This document shows positions 53,043 through 60,445 of a stretch of 64,000 bases of DNA, piece by piece. The notes under the pieces were generated by a model. It saw only the letters and a list, made by a program, of their open reading frames with translations, was not told the DNA's origin and did no database searches. The DNA comes from Mycobacterium stomatepiae (lineage in GTDB: Bacteria > Actinomycetota > Actinomycetes > Mycobacteriales > Mycobacteriaceae), in assembly GCF_010731715.1 (NCBI RefSeq), contig NZ_AP022587.1, positions 3,596,001 to 3,660,000 of the forward strand, in the 5' to 3' direction. The translations under genes and the position numbers were made by a program. Each line of letters starts with the position of its first letter. The stretch's first letter is position 1.

Positions 53043-54131
53043 TCAGGTGGTCACCAAAGTGCTTGGTGCGTAAAGCCCTTTGCCGGTTACCAGCGGCAAG
53101 TCGAGGGTGGTCCGGATGCCCGGTGGCGCCGCGATCACCGCCGGGATGGCGTTGACGACGCGGCCCGCCGCTCCGGCGATCGCGGCGTGGTTGTGGTCAC
53201 CCTTGCGGCTGCTCGGAATGATGTCAACGGCATACGACGGCTCGCCGGTGATCTCGACGCGATAGGAGCCGTCGCCGGAGGCGGGCTGGGGCAGGTCGGG
53301 GCGCAGCCGGGTGACGTGCTCGATGACGATGGCGGGGTGGCCCTTGACCATGCCGCGAATCTCGAACTGCAGCATCGCCACCGTGCCCTTGGCCACGTGG
53401 CCGATCGCGATGTCGAAGTCCTCCGGAGCCGGTTCGCGCTGGTAGGACTCGGTGATCGCGTCGACCTCGATGCCGAGGCCGGCCGCCAGCTGACGGATAG
53501 CGGTGCCCCACGCGATGGACAGGATGCCCGGTTGCAGCAGCATCGGGATCTCGTCCATGGGCTTGGCGAACCCCATGTAGTCCATGACCTCGGTGCCGTT
53601 GTACGACGCGTAGTCGTGGATCTCCATGCAGCGCACCTGCTCGATGCGCTGACAGGTCCCCGCAAGCGCGAACGGGATCAGGTCGTTGGCGAATCCCGGG
53701 TCGACGCCGCTGATGAAGATGCTCGCATTGCCTTGCTGGGCAGCATCTTCCACCCGAGCGATGTACTTGTCGGGCATCACGCCCCAGGGGAATTGCAGCA
53801 GCCCGGGCGAGGACCCGACGACGTTGATGCCGGCGGCCAGGATGCGCATGACGTCGGCCATCGCGTCGGGTAACCGGGTGTCACCCATCGCGCAGTAGAC
53901 GACGCACTCGGGCTTGGCGGCGATGATGGCGTCCAGGTCGTCGACGGCCTTGATGCCGGTGACGGTGTCGGTGTCCAGGCCGACGCCGCACAGTTCGCCG
54001 GCGTCGCGGCCCACCTTCTCCGGCGTGGAGACGTTGACGCCGATCAGCTCGAACTGGGGGTTAGAGATCAGTTCGGCCAGGGCCAGGCCCCCGACATTTC
54101 CGGTGCCGACGTGCGCGACGCGGATCACCAT
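53043..54131 (-). CDS. DapB-like NAD(P)-binding reductase
   Basis: The 362-residue product starts with a Rossmann motif (VAHVGTGNVGGLALAELISN) and has GRDAGELCGVGLDTDTVTGI and SGVDPGFANDLIPFALAGTC, then a C-terminal domain rich in short strands. It belongs to the mycobacterial dihydrodipicolinate-reductase-like / 2,4-diaminopentanoate dehydrogenase-like family and is a paralogue of the frameshifted gene at 7103-8238. It probably leads an operon with the SDR and FAD oxidase. The true substrate is not known. Confidence 0.82.
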   Translation of the reverse strand: MVIRVAHVGTGNVGGLALAELISNPQFELIGVNVSTPEKVGRDAGELCGVGLDTDTVTGIKAVDDLDAIIAAKPECVVYCAMGDTRLPDAMADVMRILAAGINVVGSSPGLLQFPWGVMPDKYIARVEDAAQQGNASIFISGVDPGFANDLIPFALAGTCQRIEQVRCMEIHDYASYNGTEVMDYMGFAKPMDEIPMLLQPGILSIAWGTAIRQLAAGLGIEVDAITESYQREPAPEDFDIAIGHVAKGTVAMLQFEIRGMVKGHPAIVIEHVTRLRPDLPQPASGDGSYRVEITGEPSYAVDIIPSSRKGDHNHAAIAGAAGRVVNAIPAVIAAPPGIRTTLDLPLVTGKGLYAPSTLVTT

Positions 54132-54258
54132 GACAGTCTCCGTCCCTTGCGGCCAGGAAAGCTTTTCTAGACACTAGTCCATAACTTTCGGGGCGCCGAT
54201 AGGGCTGGACCTAACCGCGGCGCTGGCGTTAACCGCAGCCAGGCAGAATGGAACGCCG

Positions 54259-55152
54259 ATGACTCAGCACGAAGATGTCCAATTCACCTCCGGCGACGAC
54301 CGGATCAGCGGCTGGCTCTATCGACCGGCCACCGTGGGCGATGCGCCGCTGTTGGTGATGGCCCACGGCCTGGGCGCGGTGCGCACCATGCGCCTCGATG
54401 CCTACGCCGAACGGTTCAGCGCCGCCGGCTACGCCTGTCTGGTCTTCGACTACCGCAACTTCGGTGACAGCGAGGGTCAGCCGCGCCAAGTTCTCGACAT
54501 CGACTTGCAGCTCGCCGACTGGGCCGCCGCAGTGGCCTATGCCCGCACGCTCGACGGCGTCGACCACAATCGAATCGCGTTGTGGGGCACGTCTTTTGGG
54601 GGTGGGCACGTGATCACCACCGCGGCCCGGCTGCCGGGGATCGCCGCCGCCGTCGTGCAATGCCCGTTTACCGACAGCCTCGCCTCGGCGCGCACCATCT
54701 CCCATCCGTGGGCGACCGCGCGCATCGCCGGGCGGGCGATCCGCGACGTCATCGGTGCTCGGCTGGGACGCCCCCCGGTGATGATCGCGACGGCGGGCCA
54801 TCCCGGGGACGTCGCGTTGATGAATACGCCCGACTCCTACCCGGGCTACCTGCGGCTGGTCCCGGACGGCGTCGAGCTGCGCAACGAGATCGCGGCCCGC
54901 ATCACGATGAAAATCTTCACCTACCGGCCCGGCCTGCTGACCGCGAAGATCGGCTGCCCCATCCTGTTCTGTGTGTGCGAATACGACTCCCTGGCCCCCG
55001 CCGACGCCACCTTGCGCCACGCCGCCAAGGCGCCGCGCGGCGAGGTACACACCTACCCCGAGGGGCATTTCGCGATCTACGTCGACGACGCGTTCGAGCG
55101 GGTCGTCGGCGATCAGCTCGCGTTCCTCGACAAGCATCTGAAATCTGAGTAG
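54259..55152 (+). CDS. alpha/beta hydrolase (dienelactone hydrolase/UPF0227-like)
   Basis: The 297-residue product has the alpha/beta hydrolase pattern: MAHGLGAVRTMRLDAYAERF, LVFDYRNFGDSEGQPRQV, nucleophile elbow LWGTSFGGGHV, CEYDSLAPADATLRHAAKAP and a final YPEGHFAIYVDDAF with the catalytic His. No signal peptide. It is divergent from the DapB-like operon with a 127-bp gap containing TCTAGACACTAGTCC. The substrate is unknown. Confidence 0.85.
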   Translation: MTQHEDVQFTSGDDRISGWLYRPATVGDAPLLVMAHGLGAVRTMRLDAYAERFSAAGYACLVFDYRNFGDSEGQPRQVLDIDLQLADWAAAVAYARTLDGVDHNRIALWGTSFGGGHVITTAARLPGIAAAVVQCPFTDSLASARTISHPWATARIAGRAIRDVIGARLGRPPVMIATAGHPGDVALMNTPDSYPGYLRLVPDGVELRNEIAARITMKIFTYRPGLLTAKIGCPILFCVCEYDSLAPADATLRHAAKAPRGEVHTYPEGHFAIYVDDAFERVVGDQLAFLDKHLKSE

Positions 55153-55184
55153 TCCTACGCTGTCCGGCGAGCGTTCGCTTTCGC

Positions 55185-55487
55185 ATGCTGGAACACATGG
55201 AAATTCCCAATGGCATGTCGAAGAACACCGCCGCCTTTTTCATTCAGGCCGCCGTCGCTTTCGGAGTCAGTTTCGTCAGCGCGCTCGGCGGAATCCTCTA
55301 CCTCCCGCTCGACTCATGGCAGCGGCTGTTCCTCGGTATCACCGTGTTGTTCCTCGTCTCGAGCGCCTTCACGCTGGCCAAGGTGATCCGCGATCACCAG
55401 GAGGCCGCGACCGTGCGGGTGCGTCTGGACGAAGCACGCATGGAGAAGCTGTTCGCCGAACACAACCCGTTCACCACCGCGACCTGA
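55185..55487 (+). CDS. YiaA/YiaB two-helix membrane protein
   Basis: The 100-residue protein (ATG 55185; ATG 55197 also possible) has two membrane helices (FFIQAAVAFGVSFVSALGGI; LFLGITVLFLVSSAFTLAKV) joined by a YLPLDSWQR loop, typical of the YiaAB domain. A short charged tail follows. A TACGCT box at 55154-55159 may serve as -10. The family's function is unknown. It is followed 48 bp later by the two-component system. Confidence 0.78.
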   Translation: MLEHMEIPNGMSKNTAAFFIQAAVAFGVSFVSALGGILYLPLDSWQRLFLGITVLFLVSSAFTLAKVIRDHQEAATVRVRLDEARMEKLFAEHNPFTTAT

Positions 55488-55535
55488 TCCTTGGGTGAGC
55501 CCGCGCCGGGCCGTCGCCGACTTATGCTGGGCCCG

Positions 55536-56678
55536 ATGACGCGCCCCGATCCCGATCCGACGACGCCGCTATGGCGTGCGGCGCAGGTATTTCGGCTGCT
55601 GAGTTGCCTTTACGCGCTGGGCTTCCAGATCGCCATCAATCCAGACCTGCGCCGGCCCGCGCTGGGCTGGGTGCTGTTCGCGGTGCTGATCGGCTGGAGC
55701 GCGGCCTGCGCGATCGCCTACTTGCGCGGGTTCGGCCGAAAGCCGGCGTGGGTGGTCGCCGAGCTCGTGATCGTCGTGGCCCTGATGTGGTCCAACAGGG
55801 TCATCACGTTCGAGCACTGGGCGTCGGAAAACCAGACCTGGCCGACGACGTTGTGGGCCAGCAATCCCACCATCTCGGCCGCGATCCAGTTGGGCCCGGT
55901 TCGCGGGATGTTGACCGGTCTGGTGGTGATGGCCACCAATTTCGCCGTCAAGAACTACTTCGACCTCAACATGACGCACAACGCCTCGATCATCATCGAA
56001 CTGGCGATCGGCATGGCGATCGGACTGGCCGCCCAAACCGCGCGACGCGCCCACGCCGACCTGCAACGCGCCGCGCAACTGTCCGCCGCGGTTCAAGAGC
56101 GCGAGCGGCTGTCGCGCGAGGTGCACGACGGCGCCATCCAAGTGCTGGCGCTGGTCGCCAAGCGCGGCCACGAAATCGGCGGACCCACAGCAGAATTGGC
56201 TGACCTCGCCAGCGAGCAGGAACGCGCGCGACGGCGCTGGGTCACCTCCACCGGCATCGACGAGTACGGGGACCGCGCCACGATCGACCTGCGCACGCTG
56301 CTGCGCCACCGCGAATCCGATCGCGTATCGCTGAGCTTGCCGGGGACGCCGGTGACCCTGCCCCGCCGGGTGGCCGCAGAGCTGGCCGCCGCCGTGGGCA
56401 ACGCGCTGGACAACGTGAGCGCGCATGCGGGCGCGGGCGCCCACGCGTTCGTGCTGCTGGAAGATCTGGGCGATTCCGTCACGGTCAGCGTGCGCGACGA
56501 CGGTGTGGGTATCGCCGACGGCCGGCTGCAAGAAGCCGCCGAGCAGGGGCGCCTGGGGATCTCGAAATCGATTGTGGGACGGCTGGAGTCGCTGGGCGGC
56601 AGCGCGCTGCTGCGCAGCGGTGCGGGTGAGGGCACCGAATGGGAGCTGTCCGTGCCGCGCGACGGGGGGACCAAATGA
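55536..56678 (+). CDS. MacS-type sensor histidine kinase
   Basis: The ATG at 55536 gives 380 residues; earlier in-frame starts exist. A TATGCT box at 55523-55528 lies seven bases before it, so the transcript may be leaderless. The N-terminus has about five membrane helices, then a HisKA_3-like dimerisation region with ERERLSREVHDGAIQVLALV (His197) and an ATPase domain (AVGNALDNVSAHAGAGAHAF, RDDGVGIADG, GRLGISKSIVGRLESLGGSA). It phosphorylates the response regulator downstream, with which it overlaps by 4 bp. Confidence 0.9.
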   Translation: MTRPDPDPTTPLWRAAQVFRLLSCLYALGFQIAINPDLRRPALGWVLFAVLIGWSAACAIAYLRGFGRKPAWVVAELVIVVALMWSNRVITFEHWASENQTWPTTLWASNPTISAAIQLGPVRGMLTGLVVMATNFAVKNYFDLNMTHNASIIIELAIGMAIGLAAQTARRAHADLQRAAQLSAAVQERERLSREVHDGAIQVLALVAKRGHEIGGPTAELADLASEQERARRRWVTSTGIDEYGDRATIDLRTLLRHRESDRVSLSLPGTPVTLPRRVAAELAAAVGNALDNVSAHAGAGAHAFVLLEDLGDSVTVSVRDDGVGIADGRLQEAAEQGRLGISKSIVGRLESLGGSALLRSGAGEGTEWELSVPRDGGTK

Positions 56679-57337
56679 CCGACGACACTGCGGCAACGGT
56701 GATGGTGGTCGACGACCACCCGATCTGGCGTGACGCCGTTGCCCGCGACCTTGCCGACGACGGATTCGACGTCGTCGCCACCGCCGACAGCGTGGCCGCC
56801 GCCCGGCGCCGGGCGGCCGTGGTCAAGCCGGACGTGGTGGTGATGGACATGCGCCTGTCCGACGGCGACGGTGCGCAGGCGACGGCCGAGGTGCTGGCGG
56901 TCTCACCCGAGACTCGGGTGCTGGTGCTGTCGGCCTCGGACGAACGAGACGACGTCCTGGAGGCCGTCAAGGCCGGCGCCACCGGCTACCTGGTCAAGAG
57001 CGCCTCGAAAGCCGAACTGGCCGAGGCCGTCGCGGCCACCGCCGCAGGGCGGGCCGTGTTCACCCCCAGCCTGGCCGGACTGGTGCTGGGCGAATACCGC
57101 CGTATCGCCCAGAGCAAGAACACCGGGCCGGCCGGCCCCAGCTTGACCGAGCGCGAGACCGAGGTGTTGCGCCACGTGGCTAAAGGACTGTCGGCTAAGC
57201 AAATCGCCGAACGCCTGTCGTTGAGCCACCGCACCGTCGAAAACCACATCCAGGCGACCTTCCGAAAGCTGCAAGTCGCCAACCGCGTGGAGCTGACCCG
57301 CTACGCCATCGAACACGGCCTCGACGGCGGCTCCTAA
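56675..57337 (+). CDS. NarL/LuxR-family response regulator
   Basis: The ATG at 56675 overlaps the kinase stop (ATGA); the product has 220 residues. The receiver domain (1-125) has MVVDDHP and the phosphorylated Asp58 in VVMDMRLSDGDG, then LVLSASD and GYLVKSASK. The C-terminal LuxR HTH is at ~150-215 (LTERETEVLRHVAKGLSAKQ, LSLSHRTVENHIQATFRKL). It forms a two-component system with the kinase. Targets are unknown; the acyltransferase/membrane protein pair downstream on the other strand is one possibility. Confidence 0.92.
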   Translation: MTDDTAATVMVVDDHPIWRDAVARDLADDGFDVVATADSVAAARRRAAVVKPDVVVMDMRLSDGDGAQATAEVLAVSPETRVLVLSASDERDDVLEAVKAGATGYLVKSASKAELAEAVAATAAGRAVFTPSLAGLVLGEYRRIAQSKNTGPAGPSLTERETEVLRHVAKGLSAKQIAERLSLSHRTVENHIQATFRKLQVANRVELTRYAIEHGLDGGS

Positions 57338-57801
57338 GCCTGATACGGCTTAGGAGCCGAAAGACTCAGGGCCACAGTCGATATCGTGGTCAGCAGCGCG
57401 TAAGCGAAGACGCTCCACGACACCGCATCGGTGGGCAGCCCGGCCATCTCCTTGCCGAACACCAGTGGGGCCGAGACGATATGCGTCACCAGCAGTAAGC
57501 CTGCCAGCAATCCCGACACGGATGCCACCAGGCTGAACCAGACGCCGGCACGGCGGCGGCACATTAGCAGGACCGCGCCGACGAACAAGCCCGCAGCCGC
57601 GACGGCTTCGAGCAACCCCACGACGAGCAATCCCATCCCGGTCGGTGCCGCGAGCAGTAGTGGCGACAAGAACCCAAGGCCGCGAACCAGTTTCGTCAAT
57701 TCGAGGTCGCAGGCGACAAAGCCCAGTCCGTTGACTGCGGCCCCGGCGAGGCAGAGCAGTGCGATCGCGACCGTCGCGGCCGACTGCGGCAGGGACTTCA
57801 C
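57334..57801 (-). CDS. small membrane protein of unknown function
   Basis: The GTG at 57801 overlaps the stop of the acyltransferase (GTGA) and gives 155 residues with four hydrophobic helices (TVAIALLCLAGAAVNGLGFV; LLLAAPTGMGLLVVGLLEAV; LVASVSGLLAGLLLVTHIV; SVFAYALLTTISTVALSL). Longer in-frame starts lie in coding sequence of the acyltransferase. Not recognised. Coupling suggests a joint role with the acyltransferase. Its stop overlaps that of the response regulator. Confidence 0.72.
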   Translation of the reverse strand: MKSLPQSAATVAIALLCLAGAAVNGLGFVACDLELTKLVRGLGFLSPLLLAAPTGMGLLVVGLLEAVAAAGLFVGAVLLMCRRRAGVWFSLVASVSGLLAGLLLVTHIVSAPLVFGKEMAGLPTDAVSWSVFAYALLTTISTVALSLSAPKPYQA

Positions 57802-59096
57802 GGCCGCGCCCGACCGGCCGCGGCGAGTGCCCGAGCGCCCAGCAGGGCGGTCACCATCGTCGCGACGCACATCAGTCCATTGTCCTTGAGGCCCCACTTG
57901 ATCGACGCCAGCGTCGCCACGCCCGCTATGCACAGCAGCAGCCCGGCGGCCAGACCCCGGCCGACCGAGGTGATCACCGCAGCGCCGTCCCAGCCGGCCA
58001 GCGGGTTGTTCTCCAGCGGCCGCAGCACCAGGAACAGCACCGCCACCATCGCGGCCATCAGGAGCGGTTGCATCACGCTAATGGCGAGGTAGTCCGGCTG
58101 GCCGGGGTAGCGCGGATGACCGGTCAGGTCGAACAGCAGGTGCATGCCGAGTAGCGCGGGCATGTGCCACAGGTACAGCGTCATCGCACCGGAGTTGCCG
58201 AGCGCGGTCCACCACCACACGCGTGGCCGCTGCGCCCATCGGGTGATCGCGGGCATCGCGGCGATCGCCAACGCGCTCAGCACGATTGCGTGCCCGGCCT
58301 GCAGCAGCGACGGCGGGCTGGTGTTGGAAAGACCGTGATGCCCGGTGCCGACCAGACTGACTTCGTACGGACCCAAGCACACCAGGGCGAGGTCGACCGC
58401 GAACGCGACCGCCGCTGTTACCAGTGCGGCACGCCCGGTGAGCAGCCCGCGTCGGTAAGCGACGCCGAACATGGCCGGGATCAGCCAAACCGCCATGTTG
58501 AGATACCCCAGCGCCGACGCTGCGGGCCAGTGCAGTCGGGTGACGTCGATCAGGGCGATCGTCGCGTAGACCGCACCCACCCCCGCGACTAAACGGGTGC
58601 GGGTGGTGATCCGGGCCAGGGCCGGCATCGCGGCCAACACCAGCACGTAGGCACCCAGGAACCACAGCAGCTGAATACTGACGCCGGCGATGGGCTCGTA
58701 GATGTGCTGGGGCAGAAAAGGATACAGCAGGGTGAGCGCGACCGCCCAGAACCCGAGATAGTAGAAGACCGGCCGGAACAGCCTGGTGCAACGTTTCATC
58801 AGCCAGCCGCCCCAGTTGGTGCCGGGCCGCCAGGACAACAGGCTCGCCGCGGCACCGGCGAAGAAGAACAGCGGCATGATCTGGAGGACCCAGGTGAGAG
58901 CCTGAAACACCACCGAGGTGGTCAGCAGGTTGTCCCAGATGAGCACGTGGTTACGGATGACGCTGATCGCCATCACGGTATGACCGGTCACGACGCCGAT
59001 CAGGGACACGATGCGGATGACGTCCAGGGCGCGGTCGCGGTCGGCCGGGGTTTGGGCGGCCAGTTCGGCGGGGGTGGGAAGTGGTTGCACCCACAA
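57798..59096 (-). CDS. acyltransferase 3 family membrane protein
   Basis: The 432-residue protein has about ten membrane helices and the acyltransferase-3 start (DRALDVIRIVSLIGVVTGHT, with the conserved Arg and His), a PLFFFAGAAASLLSW loop and a RPVFYYLGFWAVAL helix. The family O-acetylates or acylates carbohydrates and lipids at the cell surface. It is coupled to the small membrane protein downstream. The palindrome at 59148-59163 lies 52 bp upstream. Confidence 0.85.
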   Translation of the reverse strand: MWVQPLPTPAELAAQTPADRDRALDVIRIVSLIGVVTGHTVMAISVIRNHVLIWDNLLTTSVVFQALTWVLQIMPLFFFAGAAASLLSWRPGTNWGGWLMKRCTRLFRPVFYYLGFWAVALTLLYPFLPQHIYEPIAGVSIQLLWFLGAYVLVLAAMPALARITTRTRLVAGVGAVYATIALIDVTRLHWPAASALGYLNMAVWLIPAMFGVAYRRGLLTGRAALVTAAVAFAVDLALVCLGPYEVSLVGTGHHGLSNTSPPSLLQAGHAIVLSALAIAAMPAITRWAQRPRVWWWTALGNSGAMTLYLWHMPALLGMHLLFDLTGHPRYPGQPDYLAISVMQPLLMAAMVAVLFLVLRPLENNPLAGWDGAAVITSVGRGLAAGLLLCIAGVATLASIKWGLKDNGLMCVATMVTALLGARALAAAGRARP

Positions 59097-59147
59097 AGCA
59101 TCGCGAGCAGCGGGCGCCGAAACCCGTGCAGTTCTACGCGTTAAGCC

Positions 59148-59163
59148 TGAGTAGTTCTACTCA
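59148..59163. promoter_or_regulatory. palindrome upstream of the acyltransferase
   Basis: TGAGTAG-TT-CTACTCA is a perfect 7-bp inverted repeat. A half-site-like GTTCTAC also occurs ~25 bp nearer to the gene. It could be an operator of the acyltransferase operon or a small terminator of the TetR gene, whose stop (59169) is adjacent. Not resolved. Confidence 0.4.
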
Positions 59164-59168
59164 AACCG

Positions 59169-59804
59169 CTACGACCCGAGCGGGGATTCCGTGCGGATCG
59201 ACTCGTCGCGGATCAGGCCGCGCAGCAGCGCGGTGCTGAACTCGGCGGCGATTTCCTTGGCGCTGCGCCGTCCGTCGGGACGCAGCCACCGATAGGCCCC
59301 CAGCGTCATACCGATGTAGCCCAGCGCCACCACGTGGGTGTCGCATTCGAAGAACTCGCCGCTGGCGATGCCGCGGCCGATCAGGCCGTGCACATGCTCG
59401 TAGACCTGGGATTCTTTCTCCCGGACCTCGGCGACCTGCTCCTCGGTGAACCACTCGGTGATGTAGGGCGCCTCCTGGAAGTACACCGCAGCACCCTCAG
59501 GGTTCCCGGCGATGTTGGTCAGCAGCCGGACGGTGTATTGGTAGAGCGCCTCGCGGGCCGTCCAGGACGGATCGTCGTGAACAGCTTGCAAGGTGCTCTC
59601 GGCGGCCTGGCGGTAGATGTCGAACAGGATCAGCGACTTGCTGGCGTAGTAGTGGTAGACCGTGGCCTTATTCAGGCCGATGACGTCAGCGACGTCGTCC
59701 ATCCGGGTGCCGTGGTAGCCGCGAGCGGCGAACAGCTTGGTGGCAACGGCCAGCAACTCCTCGCGGCGCGTCAACCCGTTGCGGGTGATGCTCTCGGATG
59801 ACAT
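59169..59804 (-). CDS. TetR-family regulator, Rv0158-like
   Basis: The 211-residue product has a TetR HTH at ~14-60 (RREELLAVATKLFAARGYHG, MDDVADVIGLNKATVYHYYA) and a C-terminal domain of the KstR2-like kind (VYFQEAPYITEWFTEEQVAE, then LGAYRWLRPDGRRSAKEIAA). Length, position and strand relative to pntB agree with Rv0158. Its upstream region holds TCAACTGGTTGA, a likely operator. It stands back to back with the first 41-residue ORF. Confidence 0.87.
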   Translation of the reverse strand: MSSESITRNGLTRREELLAVATKLFAARGYHGTRMDDVADVIGLNKATVYHYYASKSLILFDIYRQAAESTLQAVHDDPSWTAREALYQYTVRLLTNIAGNPEGAAVYFQEAPYITEWFTEEQVAEVREKESQVYEHVHGLIGRGIASGEFFECDTHVVALGYIGMTLGAYRWLRPDGRRSAKEIAAEFSTALLRGLIRDESIRTESPLGS

Positions 59805-59877
59805 CTCTACTCACTATCGTCGCTGCAGGCGGGGCCGCATGGGTAAGGTTTGCGGCCCGGTCTAGGCAAAGTACCAA

Positions 59878-59889
59878 TCAACTGGTTGA
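59878..59889. promoter_or_regulatory. candidate TetR operator with AAC-N2-GTT core
   Basis: TCAAC-TG-GTTGA is an inverted repeat 74-85 bp upstream of the TetR start at 59804. Its core AACTGGTT fits the KstR core AACNNGTT, but the outer T of the KstR consensus is misplaced, so autoregulation by the adjacent TetR protein is as likely as KstR control. Confidence 0.4.
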
Positions 59890-59930
59890 ACAGTTTAGAG
59901 GTATCGATCCCTGTCACACCGGCGCGGATG

Positions 59931-59959
59931 CGACTAGACTGGAAAACTCGAACTAGTCG
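59931..59959. promoter_or_regulatory. inverted repeat upstream of the first 41-residue ORF
   Basis: CGACTAG-N15-CTAGTCG is a perfect 7-bp inverted repeat ending 20 bp before the ATG at 59979. It may be an operator for the small ORF. A related CTAG core precedes the second copy (ACTAGCGTGAGG) but without the full repeat. Confidence 0.5.
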
Positions 59960-59978
59960 CGAGTACAGAGGTGGGGCG

Positions 59979-60104
59979 ATGGATCCGAGTCCGGATTACG
60001 ACGGCAGCGACAAAATCGAATTCTTCATGAAGTACTTCACCTGGGGCCTGCGCGGGGTTCAGGACGGAAACGGTTACCCGCCGCCCGCCTACCCACCCGT
60101 CTAG
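59979..60104 (+). CDS. 41-residue small protein, copy 1
   Basis: The ATG follows AGAGGTGGGGCG and opens 41 codons: the N-terminal part is acidic (MDPSPDYDGSDKIEFFMKYF), then TWGLRGVQDGNG and a Pro-rich end YPPPAYPPV. A second copy at 60314-60439 differs at 6 of 41 residues, nearly all conservative, which shows that the frame is under protein-level selection. It sits where M. tuberculosis has the small gene Rv0157A, on the matching strand. No function is known to me; no signal peptide or membrane helix. Confidence 0.78.
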   Translation: MDPSPDYDGSDKIEFFMKYFTWGLRGVQDGNGYPPPAYPPV

Positions 60105-60313
60105 ACGGACTTTTTCGCGTCCCGAACAAATTGCGGTTCCGCCCGCCCAGCCGACGCACGCGGCTCAATGTCGAATTACAGAATCGCTTTGCGCTGCACA
60201 CTAATTGGGCCCACGTGTGGTCGTCCCGATAACGCCGGTTTTCATCGTGCGGCCGCGCGGTTTGGGCTGCGGTCCCGATGCCGCACCACCTCGCCGAAAC
60301 TAGCGTGAGGACG

Positions 60314-60439
60314 ATGGACCCCAGTCCGGACTACGACGCCAGCGACGAAATCGAATTTTTCATGAAGTACCTGACCTGGGGCTTGCGCGGGGTCGAAAAC
60401 GGCCAGGGGTACCCACCACCGGCGTATCCGCCGGTGTAG
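60314..60439 (+). CDS. 41-residue small protein, copy 2
   Basis: Second copy (MDPSPDYDASDEIEFFMKYL, TWGLRGVENGQG, YPPPAYPPV), 35 of 41 residues identical to copy 1. It is too short for many gene finders. TAGCGT at 60301-60306 could be a -10 giving a leaderless or nearly leaderless transcript. The 209-bp gap between the copies shows no other gene and is less conserved than the ORFs. The stop is 6 bp from the stop of the convergent P450. Confidence 0.78.
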   Translation: MDPSPDYDASDEIEFFMKYLTWGLRGVENGQGYPPPAYPPV

Positions 60440-60445
60440 CGCCGG

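Noticed and set aside
54165..54180. TCTAGACACTAGTCC before the hydrolase as an operator
   Set aside because: Only a weak CTAG-N3-CTAG symmetry, not enough to call a site.
59979..60439. The small proteins as mycofactocin-type precursors
   Set aside because: They lack the conserved C-terminal Val-Tyr core context and no radical SAM or other mycofactocin gene is in the window.
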